DNA from: an uncultured Salinimicrobium sp.
Lineage (GTDB): Bacteria; Bacteroidota; Bacteroidia; Flavobacteriales; Flavobacteriaceae
Reading direction: 5' to 3'
Assembly: GCA_946887075.1 (NCBI GenBank)
Contig: CAMPKA010000017.1
Span: forward strand, 3,379-67,378
Length of the DNA: 64,000 nt
The notes below the pieces were generated by a model. That model saw only the letters and a list, made by a program, of their open reading frames with translations. It made no database searches and was not told where the DNA came from. The translations under genes and the position numbers were made by a program. The stretch's first letter is position 1. Every line of letters starts with the position of its first letter. Shown here piece by piece: positions 30,148 through 38,678 of the stretch.

Positions 30148-31050
30148 ATGGCTACTTTTAACACCTGGATCAGCGCAGCAAGATTACGTACTTTGCCTCT
30201 ATCGGTCTCAGGAATATTGGTGGGGACCTCAATTGCCGTAGCGCAGGGAGAGTTCCATGCCGTGATTTTTGCCCTGGCTCTTGCCACCACTTTGGGCCTG
30301 CAGATCCTGTCCAATTTCGCAAATGACTACGGGGATTTCGTCAAGGGCACCGATAATGAGGAAAGAGTTGGTCCTGTCCGTTCCCTCCAGAGCGGATTGA
30401 TAACCAGGGAGGAAATGTACTCCGCAGTGGTAGCCACAGCGGTTGTCACCTTCCTGTTCGCGGCTGCCCTGATATTTGTCGCCTTCGGGGGAAAGAACAA
30501 CTTTTTCCTCGTGCTCTTTTTGCTGTTGGCTATAGCTGCCATAGCTGCAGCTGTCAAGTATACAGTTGGAACCACCGCCTACGGGTACAAAGGGCTCGGG
30601 GATCTCTTTGTTTTCATTTTTTTCGGCCTGGTAGGGGTGTTCGGCTCTTACTTTTTGTATGCCCTTGAATGGGAATGGGAAGTCCTGTTACCTTCCATTA
30701 CGATCGGGCTGCTCAGTACAGGGGTACTCAATATCAACAATATGCGGGATCTTGTACCGGACAGCCGGGCCGGCAAAAGGACCTTGGCCGTAAAACTCGG
30801 TTTTGATCGTGCCAGGGGGTACCACTATTTTCTCATTCTGGCATCCCTTTTTTCCCTGTTGTTGTATTCGGCTCTCACCTTCAAGGAATTGAATGATCTG
30901 CTTTATCTGCCAGGCCTTGTTCCCCTTATGCTTCATCTGAATCGCGTAATGAACAATGAGCAGCCCTCGCTTCTCGATCCTGAACTCAAGAAACTAGCCT
31001 TGAATACTTTCTTGCTGGCCTTCCTCTTTGCGCTGGGACAGGTACTATAA
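30148..31050 (+). CDS. menA: 1,4-dihydroxy-2-naphthoate polyprenyltransferase
   Basis: An integral membrane UbiA-family enzyme that attaches the polyprenyl chain to DHNA in menaquinone synthesis. At 300 residues it has eight to nine predicted helices. The first Asp-rich motif reads NDYGDFVKGTDN, with the MenA-typical VGPVRSLQSG after it; the second motif region contains NNMRDLVPDSRAGKRT. It follows holA without a gap and heads the run toward menC and menE. Confidence 0.94.
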   Translation: MATFNTWISAARLRTLPLSVSGILVGTSIAVAQGEFHAVIFALALATTLGLQILSNFANDYGDFVKGTDNEERVGPVRSLQSGLITREEMYSAVVATAVVTFLFAAALIFVAFGGKNNFFLVLFLLLAIAAIAAAVKYTVGTTAYGYKGLGDLFVFIFFGLVGVFGSYFLYALEWEWEVLLPSITIGLLSTGVLNINNMRDLVPDSRAGKRTLAVKLGFDRARGYHYFLILASLFSLLLYSALTFKELNDLLYLPGLVPLMLHLNRVMNNEQPSLLDPELKKLALNTFLLAFLFALGQVL

Positions 31051-31115
31051 AAGCGATAAGGGAGCGCTGATGCAACAAGAATCTTTTCTTAACTTGTTAC
31101 TCAAAACGATACCAT

Positions 31116-31796
31116 ATGAAAATAACCTACTACGGCCATAGTTGTTTCGGAATTGAGATCAACAGAATTCATCTCCTGATTGACCCCTTCATCTCCGGCA
31201 ATGAGAAAACAAAAGACCTGGTAAAGCTGGATCAGTTGCAGGCGGATTATATCCTGCTGACCCATGCCCACCAGGATCATACCCTGGATGCCAAAAAAAT
31301 AGCAGAACGGACCGGAGCGGTTATCATCAGTAATTACGAGATCACCAGCTATTACGAGAAAAAGGGTTTGGAGGTGCATCCTATGAACCACGGCGGATCC
31401 TGGAATTTTGAATTTGGGGACCTGAAGTATGTCAATGCCGTTCATACCAGTTCTTTTGCCGATGGAACCTTCGGAGGGCAGCCGGGAGGGTTTGTAATCG
31501 AGGGGGAGCATAAAAACATCTATATAGCAGGGGATACTGCCCTGACCATGGACATGAAGCTGATCCCAATGAGGACCAGATTGGACCTGGCTATTCTACC
31601 TATCGGGGATAACTTCACTATGGGTGTGGAGGACGCTATCATAGCCAGTGACTTTCTTCAGTGCGAAAAAATACTCGGGTGCCATTTTGATACCTTCGAG
31701 CTCATCGAGATCGATCACGAGGAAGCGAAAAGAAGCTTTTATCAGAAAGGAAAAGATCTGATGTTGCTGAACATCGGGGAAAGCATAGAACTCTGA
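31116..31796 (+). CDS. Metal-dependent hydrolase, UPF0173 / metallo-beta-lactamase fold
   Basis: A 226-residue cytoplasmic protein of the MBL superfamily. The HxHxDH-type metal site reads THAHQDHTLD near residues 50-59, with further His/Asp ligands in AGDTAL near 137-142. The substrate is not known. It lies between menA and menC and ends 2 bp before menC, so it is co-transcribed. A direct role in menaquinone synthesis is possible but not shown. Confidence 0.88.
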   Translation: MKITYYGHSCFGIEINRIHLLIDPFISGNEKTKDLVKLDQLQADYILLTHAHQDHTLDAKKIAERTGAVIISNYEITSYYEKKGLEVHPMNHGGSWNFEFGDLKYVNAVHTSSFADGTFGGQPGGFVIEGEHKNIYIAGDTALTMDMKLIPMRTRLDLAILPIGDNFTMGVEDAIIASDFLQCEKILGCHFDTFELIEIDHEEAKRSFYQKGKDLMLLNIGESIEL

Positions 31797-31798
31797 CC

Positions 31799-32839
31799 AT
31801 GCAGGCATCTTCCCTAAGATACGACCTGGAATTTTTACAGCCCAGTGGAACTTCACGTGGCATCATGACCTCTAAGGAGACCTGGTTTTTAAAATTACAG
31901 GAGGCCGGTCGGGTAGGAGTGGGAGAATGCGGAATCCTGAGATCCTTAAGCTATGACGACAGGCCGGACTATGCCGAAAAACTCCAATGGGTTTGTCGGA
32001 ATATCGATATGGGAGAATCAGCTTTAAGAGATGCCCTGGTGGAATTCCCAAGTATCCAGGCGGGAGTGGAAATGGCCTTCAGGTCCATAGAAGCCAAGAC
32101 CCCTTTTCAGCTGTTTCCCTCCGCTTTTACCAGGGGCGAGGCAGGTATTCCTATCAATGGATTGGTGTGGATGGGAGAAAAGCGATTTATGAAGGAGCAG
32201 ATCGAGGCAAAGATTGACCAGGGGTTTTCCTGCATCAAACTTAAGATAGGGGCAATCGACTTCGAGGACGAAGTGGAATTGCTGCGGCTGATCAGAAAGG
32301 AATTTTCCCGGGAAGACATCGAAATAAGAGTGGATGCAAACGGGGCATTCCCTGCTGAAGAGGCTATCGAAAAACTGGAGCGCCTCAGCCGGTACAGAAT
32401 CCATAGCATTGAACAACCCATTAAGGCCGGACAACCAGAGGCAATGGCCAGGGTTTGTAAAGAAAGTCCCATCCCTGTGGCGTTGGATGAGGAACTGATC
32501 GGAGTCCTGGATGTAACGAAAAAGAGAGAACTGCTACAAACAATTGGACCGGCCTATATCATTTTAAAGCCAAGTTTGATCGGAGGGTACGAGGGGACTA
32601 ACGAGTGGATAGAAAAAGCGGAGGATCAGGGAATCGGCTGGTGGATCACCAGTGCGCTTGAGAGTAATATCGGACTTAGTGGCATTGCACAATATACCTT
32701 CAACCTGGGTTCGGAAATGTTCCAGGGCTTGGGAACCGGCGGTCTTTATGGGAACAACATTCCTTCCCCCCTCTATGTCAGGGAAGGTAAATTGTGGTAT
32801 GGACCAGAAAATCAGTGGAATTTTAATCTAAAAGGATAA
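31799..32839 (+). CDS. menC: o-Succinylbenzoate synthase
   Basis: An enolase-superfamily enzyme dehydrating SHCHC to o-succinylbenzoate in menaquinone synthesis. It is 346 residues long. The barrel's catalytic parts are visible: the Lys pair in IKLKIG, the metal ligands Asp in RVDANGAF, Glu in SIEQPI and Asp in ALDEEL, followed by IILKPSLIGG. It is tightly spaced on both sides in the men operon. Dipeptide epimerases share the fold, but the operon context supports MenC. Confidence 0.9.
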   Translation: MQASSLRYDLEFLQPSGTSRGIMTSKETWFLKLQEAGRVGVGECGILRSLSYDDRPDYAEKLQWVCRNIDMGESALRDALVEFPSIQAGVEMAFRSIEAKTPFQLFPSAFTRGEAGIPINGLVWMGEKRFMKEQIEAKIDQGFSCIKLKIGAIDFEDEVELLRLIRKEFSREDIEIRVDANGAFPAEEAIEKLERLSRYRIHSIEQPIKAGQPEAMARVCKESPIPVALDEELIGVLDVTKKRELLQTIGPAYIILKPSLIGGYEGTNEWIEKAEDQGIGWWITSALESNIGLSGIAQYTFNLGSEMFQGLGTGGLYGNNIPSPLYVREGKLWYGPENQWNFNLKG

Positions 32840-32840
32840 C

Positions 32841-33782
32841 ATGTTTATAAGTCAGGCCTATAAGGCAAAACACGAATGGTGGCGGTATGTGGTCGGGGTG
32901 ATGCTTGTGGTTATCGCCGCAGTTATTGGCCAGATCCCGTTTACAGCGGCTCTCTTTCTTGAAGGGGGAGTAGAAATTTTAAGTATGACCGAGGCGGAGA
33001 TGCTCCGGGTCCTCGACTCGAATTGGTCTTTTTTCCTACTGCTGTTATCCTTTGCCGTGGGACTGGCAGGTCTGTTGCTCGTCATTCGGTTTCTACATGC
33101 CCAACCTATTCGAGAGGCCACAACGGCAAGAAAAAAAGTGGACTGGGGCCGCTTTTTTTTCGGCTTTGGACTGATTGCCGTATTTACAATAGTGACGACC
33201 TTGATCGATTACAACATGAATCCTCAGGATTTTGTTTGGAATTTTCAGATGGTTCCATTCCTGGTAATGGCCCTTATTGCCGTGGTGATGGTGCCGCTTC
33301 AAACCAGCTTTGAGGAGTACCTTTTTCGGGGCTACCTCATGCAGGGTATAGGTGTTCTGGCGGGAAACAAATGGGTGCCATTGCTGGTTACCTCGGTGGT
33401 TTTTGGAAGTCTTCATATTTGGAATCCGGAGGTTGATAAAATGGGACCGGTGATCATGGTATATTACATCGGTACAGGACTTCTCCTTGGTATCATGACC
33501 TTGATGGACGACGGCCTGGAACTTGCCCTTGGTTTTCACGCGGGTAATAATCTTGTCGGTGCCATGTTGGTTACTGCTGACTGGACGGCTTTCCAGACCA
33601 ATTCGATTTTAAAGGACGTCTCTGATCCACAGGCAGGATTTGATGTGGTGATTCCTGTGATTGTGGTATATCCCATATTCCTTTTTCTGATGGCCAGGAT
33701 GTATAACTGGGAGAACTGGAAGGAAAAATTGTTTGGAAGGATTTCCCCACCAGCCCAGTCGAATTTCGAGCAGGAAATTTAA
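32841..33782 (+). CDS. CPBP-family intramembrane glutamic protease
   Basis: A 313-residue polytopic membrane protein of the CAAX/Abi (CPBP) family. The motif EEYLFRG gives Glu158, Glu159 and Arg163. The second and third conserved motifs appear as FGSLHIWNP and the HAGNN segment. Seven or so helices are predicted. Members process or sequester membrane peptides. It is 1 bp after menC and just before menE, so it is part of this operon, but its substrate is unknown. Confidence 0.88.
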   Translation: MFISQAYKAKHEWWRYVVGVMLVVIAAVIGQIPFTAALFLEGGVEILSMTEAEMLRVLDSNWSFFLLLLSFAVGLAGLLLVIRFLHAQPIREATTARKKVDWGRFFFGFGLIAVFTIVTTLIDYNMNPQDFVWNFQMVPFLVMALIAVVMVPLQTSFEEYLFRGYLMQGIGVLAGNKWVPLLVTSVVFGSLHIWNPEVDKMGPVIMVYYIGTGLLLGIMTLMDDGLELALGFHAGNNLVGAMLVTADWTAFQTNSILKDVSDPQAGFDVVIPVIVVYPIFLFLMARMYNWENWKEKLFGRISPPAQSNFEQEI

Positions 33783-33833
33783 TTTTTGCCCTTAATGTCA
33801 TAACTTTAGGCGTAGAAAGGAGCAATTTTCACT

Positions 33834-34931
33834 ATGTCTAAAGCATTCAACTTACCGGAAACCCATCCTGATTTCAGGTTCAACAAAGTCTACTATAATA
33901 ACGAAGATCTTGCTGCGGTTGCCTATAATCTGATCAAGGAAGGGGAACCTTATGAGGGCCAGGCCGGGAATTTTTTACTGGACTGGTTAAATGAGAAGGA
34001 TTATATTGAGGTAAAGACTTCTGGTTCTACCGGGCCCCCTAAGAAAATCCGGATTAAGAAGGAGTTCATGATCAACAGCGCAAGAGCCACCGGAAGGTTT
34101 TTCGATCTTCCGGCCGGGACCACTGCTCTGCATTGTCTTCCCGTAAACTTTATTGCTGGGAAGATGATGCTCGTTCGAGCCATGATGCTGGGATGGCATC
34201 TGGATCTCGAAATCCCCAAAGCCAATCCGCTGGACCGGATCTTTAAGATCTATGATTTCTGTGCTATGACTCCTTTTCAGCTCGACAATTCCTTAAGCCG
34301 GCTCCATTTGATCAGGAAATTGATCGTGGGGGGAGGATCCGTATCGGTGAACCTGAGAGACCTCGTCCAGGGCATAGGAACCCAGGTTTTCGAAACCTAT
34401 GGAATGACAGAGACCGTATCCCACATTGCGGCTCGACATATCAATTCCAAGGATAATCAACAGGCCCCGCTTCCCTTTACCACCCTTCCCCATGTTTCGG
34501 TCTCAACGGATGAAAGGAGCTGCCTGGTGATCGACGCACCGCACTTTGCAGAAGATACCCTTGTAACCAATGATGTTGTGGAGCTTCTATCTGAGAAATC
34601 CTTTATATGGAAGGGCAGAATAGACAATGTGATCAATTCAGGTGGAATAAAGATCTATCCGGAAGAAGTGGAGGCAAAACTCGAACCTATCATAGCCCAC
34701 AGGTTCTTTATCAGTTCCCTTCCAGATCCTGCTCTAGGGGAGATGCTTGTCCTGATGGTAGAGAGCGAATTCTCCGAAGTTTCCCTGAACAATCTGGAAC
34801 GGGAAATTAAGGCCTGCCATAAGCTTGGACCTTATGAGGTTCCTAAGAAGATCTTTTTTGTTGAGAAATTCGAAGAAACCGCAAATGGCAAGATCCACAG
34901 GGCCAATACCCTCCGAAGCAGAGTAGGGTAG
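33834..34931 (+). CDS. menE: o-Succinylbenzoate-CoA ligase, short form
   Basis: An AMP-forming acyl-CoA synthetase that activates o-succinylbenzoate for ring closure by MenB. It has the adenylation P-loop TSGSTGPPKKI (about 61-71), the YGMTET motif and the WKGRIDNVINSGGIKI hinge. At 365 residues it is about 80-100 shorter than Bacillus or E. coli MenE, missing much of the N-terminal subdomain. That short form is the usual one in Bacteroidota. A ribosome site AAAGGAG precedes the start. Confidence 0.9.
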   Translation: MSKAFNLPETHPDFRFNKVYYNNEDLAAVAYNLIKEGEPYEGQAGNFLLDWLNEKDYIEVKTSGSTGPPKKIRIKKEFMINSARATGRFFDLPAGTTALHCLPVNFIAGKMMLVRAMMLGWHLDLEIPKANPLDRIFKIYDFCAMTPFQLDNSLSRLHLIRKLIVGGGSVSVNLRDLVQGIGTQVFETYGMTETVSHIAARHINSKDNQQAPLPFTTLPHVSVSTDERSCLVIDAPHFAEDTLVTNDVVELLSEKSFIWKGRIDNVINSGGIKIYPEEVEAKLEPIIAHRFFISSLPDPALGEMLVLMVESEFSEVSLNNLEREIKACHKLGPYEVPKKIFFVEKFEETANGKIHRANTLRSRVG

Positions 34932-34946
34932 AGAAATTTAAGCGGG

Positions 34947-36593
34947 TTAATCCTTTTCAGACCCGTTTAATAACGCTGTTCGGATATAAAACTCCTCTGA
35001 ATTTACTTTGAATTCAGCAGGGGAGGTCTCCTCCAGTTCTTTCCAATGAGTCTCGGGATAAAGGCGTGTCTCCTTACCCCTGATGATGACATCGACAGGC
35101 ATTGCAAATTCCGGAACCTCCGCTTTCCATCTGTAGTGGAGATCTTCCTCCTCCTTTTTTATCTGCAAAAGCGGAAGGGAGGCGTGCCGAAGATACTGGT
35201 CGAATACCGGTTTCAAATCGATCGGGGTTGCCGCGTCGAAAAAGGCCTCCGTGCTATCAGTGGAAATGATATCATGCCGGAAGGTCAGGGCGTAATCCTT
35301 CAAGGTCTTCCACCAAAGTTCGTCATTATCATAGAGGCTTCTGATCATATTGAGAAGATTGGCCCCTTTGTAGTACATATCCCCGGAGCCTTCCTGGTTG
35401 ACTCCATACGGTCCTATGATCGGGCTCTGATTTCCTATATTGCTCCGAATTCCCTGTAGATAGTCCAGGGCCTGTTGTTTTCCCCATCGACATTCGATAT
35501 ACACGGCTTCGGAATAAGTGGTGAAGCCTTCATGGATCCACATGTCAGCTATGTCTTGTGCCGTTATACTGTTGCCGAACCATTCGTGTCCCGATTCATG
35601 GATGATAATGAAGTCCCACTTCAGACCGATGCCCGTACCGCTCAAATCTCGGCCGAGGTAACCCATCCTGTACCGGTTCCCGTATGCCACTGCGCTTTGA
35701 TGTTCCATGCCGAGGTAAGGGGTCTCGATGAGTTTGAAGCCGTCTTCCTCAAAAGGATAAGGGCCAAATTTATCATAGAAGCACTCCATCATGATCTTTA
35801 CCTCCTGAAATTGTTGCTTGGCCTTCTCCAGATTGTACGGGAGAACATAATAATCCAGATCCAAATCCCGGAATTGATCGCTGAAATGGACATAGTTTCC
35901 GATGTTGACCACGATATTGTAGTTGTTGATAGGATTGCTGACCTTCCAGCTCCACCTGGTGTACCCCTCATCAAGAACCTCCTTTCCCTGGAATCTGCCA
36001 TTGGAGACGTTCATCAACCCGTTGGGAACCTCAACCTCTATAAGCGCCTCTTCAGGTTCATCGCTCTGGTGGTCCTTATTAGGATACCAGAGGCTCGCTC
36101 CTGTCCCCTGGACAGCTACCGCTATCCAAGGATTACCCTCCTGGTCGGTCTCAAAGACAAAGCCCCCATCCCAGGGAGCATTCTCAGCTATGGTAGGATG
36201 ACCAGAGTAAAAGAACTGAATCGAATCCGTTTTTCCACCAGAAACCGGATCCAGCTCGATAAAAACAGCATGGTGCCGGCGGTTGTAGGCCAGGGATTTT
36301 CCATTCTGGAGGATCGAATCTATTTTCATATTTTCGAATAGATCAACCTGCATTACAGGAAGATCTTCGTTTGCTCTGAAGGTGATCGTGTTAGAACCGA
36401 AGAGATACCGGCTTTCCGGCACCACCCTGATATTCAGGTGATATTTCAGGACGTCATAATTTCTTTCCGGCCGAAGCGATCCCCGCAGCGTATCAGCTTC
36501 GGTGAATTTTTCCTTGTGGTTAAGGACCTGTCCCTGGCAAAACAGGCTTGCAAGTCCGGCCACCATAAAGATCAGCAGCTTATTGGTCAACAT
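34947..36593 (-). CDS. M1 family zinc aminopeptidase, exported
   Basis: A second gluzincin peptidase, 548 residues, with a signal peptide at about 1-20. The zinc motif is HESGHEWFGN followed by WIHEGFTTY, and GMEHQ lies upstream of it. It ends after the catalytic domain without the long HEAT-like tail of the 18057-20093 paralogue. It shares an operon with the carboxylase gene: its start is 17 bp after that gene's stop. Confidence 0.9.
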   Translation of the reverse strand: MLTNKLLIFMVAGLASLFCQGQVLNHKEKFTEADTLRGSLRPERNYDVLKYHLNIRVVPESRYLFGSNTITFRANEDLPVMQVDLFENMKIDSILQNGKSLAYNRRHHAVFIELDPVSGGKTDSIQFFYSGHPTIAENAPWDGGFVFETDQEGNPWIAVAVQGTGASLWYPNKDHQSDEPEEALIEVEVPNGLMNVSNGRFQGKEVLDEGYTRWSWKVSNPINNYNIVVNIGNYVHFSDQFRDLDLDYYVLPYNLEKAKQQFQEVKIMMECFYDKFGPYPFEEDGFKLIETPYLGMEHQSAVAYGNRYRMGYLGRDLSGTGIGLKWDFIIIHESGHEWFGNSITAQDIADMWIHEGFTTYSEAVYIECRWGKQQALDYLQGIRSNIGNQSPIIGPYGVNQEGSGDMYYKGANLLNMIRSLYDNDELWWKTLKDYALTFRHDIISTDSTEAFFDAATPIDLKPVFDQYLRHASLPLLQIKKEEEDLHYRWKAEVPEFAMPVDVIIRGKETRLYPETHWKELEETSPAEFKVNSEEFYIRTALLNGSEKD

Positions 36594-36610
36594 ATCTAAA
36601 CAGAATATTT

Positions 36611-38239
36611 TCAGGTTTGAAGTACCCCCATATTGAATTCCTTTTCAACCGGGGCATGATTGGCGGCAGCGATTCCTGTGGATATCCATTTTCTTGTCTC
36701 CATGGGATCTATCACTGCATCTGTCCAAAGCCGGGCAGCTGCATAGTAAGGAGAGGTTTGTCTGTCATACCGCGATTTGATCTGCTCAAAGACTTCTTTC
36801 TCCTTCTCCGCATCCACGGCCTGACCCTTTTTTTCCATTGCGGCCGTTTCGATCTGGGCAAGAACTTTCGCCGCCTGGGTTCCACCCATAACCGCCAGTT
36901 CTGCACTCGGCCAGGAAAGGATAAGCCTTGGATCATAGGCTTTTCCGCACATGGCATAGTTTCCCGCTCCATAGGAGTTCCCGATAATTACCGTGAATTT
37001 CGGCACCACGGAATTACTCACCGCATTGACCATCTTAGCCCCATCCTTGATGATCCCACCGTGTTCACTTTTGCTTCCCACCATAAATCCGGTGACATCC
37101 TGGAGGAAAACCAAAGGAATTCTTTTCTGGTTGCAGTTAGCGATAAAACGGGTGGCTTTATCAGCTGAGTCCGAATAGATTACGCCTCCGAACTGCATCT
37201 CCTTTTTAGCCGTCTTGACGATTTTTCTCTGGTTGGCCACTATTCCAACCGCCCAGCCATCGATCCGTGCATATGCCGTGATGATGGTCTGCCCGTAACC
37301 CTCCTTGTACTCCTGGAACTCAGAGTCGTCGACCAGACGGGCGATAATCTCCCGCATGTCATATTGCTCATGCCGCATCTTGGGCAGAATTCCGTAGATC
37401 TCTTCAGGATTCTTTTTCGGCATGGCAGGTGTTTTCCGGTTAAAACCAGCTTTTTCGAAGTCACCGACTTTGTCCATCAGGTCCCGGATGATATCCAGAG
37501 CGTGTTTATCGTCCCGGGCCTTGTAGTCCGTCACGCCGCTAATCTCACTGTGGGTGGATGCTCCGCCGAGCGTTTCATTGTCGATACTCTCCCCGATGGC
37601 TGCTTTTACAAGGTAACTCCCTGCAAGGAAAATACTTCCGGTTTTTTCCACGATCAGCGCTTCATCGCTCATTATGGGCAAATAGGCCCCTCCGGCAACG
37701 CAACTGCCCATCACAGCGGCGATCTGAGTAATTCCCATACTGCTCATGACGGCATTATTTCTGAAGATCCGGCCGAAATGTTCCTTATCGGGAAAGATCT
37801 CATCCTGCATGGGAAGGTATACTCCGGCGGAATCAACCAGGTATATGATCGGCAGCCTGTTCTCTATGGCGATCTCCTGGGCCCGAAGATTTTTTTTGGC
37901 CGTAATTGGGAACCATGCGCCTGCTTTTACCGTGGCGTCATTGGCCACGATAATTGCCAGTTTCCCCGCCACCTTTCCAATTTTGACCACTACACCTCCG
38001 CTGGGACACCCCCCGTGGTCGGTATACATACCCTCGCCGGCCAGGGCACCGATTTCTATGGCATCCGAGCTTTCATCCAGCAACTGGTCTATTCTTTCCC
38101 GGGCAGTCATCTTGCCCTTTGCGTGGTGTTTTTGAATGCGCTTTTCTCCCCCGCCCTGTTTTATCCTTTTGAGCGTGCTCCGGAGATTGGAAACCAGGAG
38201 TTTGTTGTGGTCTTCGTTTTTGTTGAATTCAATATCCAT
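36611..38239 (-). CDS. Acyl-CoA carboxylase beta (carboxyltransferase) subunit
   Basis: A 542-residue carboxyltransferase of the propionyl/methylcrotonyl-CoA carboxylase beta family, acting with a separate biotin carboxylase subunit. Two crotonase-like halves are visible: the N-half with RERIDQLLD and GGCPSGG, the C-half with QDVTGFMVG and MCGKAYDPRL. The sequence is closer to the methylcrotonyl-CoA (leucine degradation) type than to acetyl-CoA carboxylase AccD, but the substrate is inferred. No alpha subunit is adjacent. Confidence 0.88.
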   Translation of the reverse strand: MDIEFNKNEDHNKLLVSNLRSTLKRIKQGGGEKRIQKHHAKGKMTARERIDQLLDESSDAIEIGALAGEGMYTDHGGCPSGGVVVKIGKVAGKLAIIVANDATVKAGAWFPITAKKNLRAQEIAIENRLPIIYLVDSAGVYLPMQDEIFPDKEHFGRIFRNNAVMSSMGITQIAAVMGSCVAGGAYLPIMSDEALIVEKTGSIFLAGSYLVKAAIGESIDNETLGGASTHSEISGVTDYKARDDKHALDIIRDLMDKVGDFEKAGFNRKTPAMPKKNPEEIYGILPKMRHEQYDMREIIARLVDDSEFQEYKEGYGQTIITAYARIDGWAVGIVANQRKIVKTAKKEMQFGGVIYSDSADKATRFIANCNQKRIPLVFLQDVTGFMVGSKSEHGGIIKDGAKMVNAVSNSVVPKFTVIIGNSYGAGNYAMCGKAYDPRLILSWPSAELAVMGGTQAAKVLAQIETAAMEKKGQAVDAEKEKEVFEQIKSRYDRQTSPYYAAARLWTDAVIDPMETRKWISTGIAAANHAPVEKEFNMGVLQT

Positions 38240-38427
38240 GGATTGGAATAGGTGGTTTAATTCTTCTGTAGCGGAAATCCCTCCCGTTGAGGTGTCGCTA
38301 AAATACGAAAATCTAATTATTATTATTCTTTAACGAGCCACTAAAAAAGACGATATTTGTTATTGTCAGGGGGCTGTCGATCGATATTTCGACGCCGGAT
38401 CCTCCAGATTGTAATATCGTTGTAACA

Positions 38428-38607
38428 ATGGGAATGAATAAAAATTCAATCTGCGCCTGGGCCTCATTTTGTACGCTCCTTATCGGAATCGCCCTGGTTC
38501 TTTTGGGCGTGCTGAGGTATAGGGAGTACGCCATCGGATTCTCCACCGTAGGGATAGGCTTCTTTGTGATGTCCTGGGCCTTTAATGCCCTGAAAGGAAG
38601 GGTGTGA
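38428..38607 (+). CDS. Small two-helix membrane protein (59 aa)
   Basis: An ATG-to-TGA frame of 59 residues beginning MGMNKNSICA, with two hydrophobic helices (about 9-28 and 35-51) around a basic turn (LRYREY). The layout matches small YiaA/B-like membrane proteins, but no exact family is claimed. It lies in the gap before ettA, on the same strand, 71 bp upstream. Confidence 0.55.
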   Translation: MGMNKNSICAWASFCTLLIGIALVLLGVLRYREYAIGFSTVGIGFFVMSWAFNALKGRV

Positions 38608-38678
38608 TTTCAGCTAAATTACTCATCTTTGTGCAGCGGAATGGAATGCGGGAACTCCCGTAATAAAAGACAACAATT

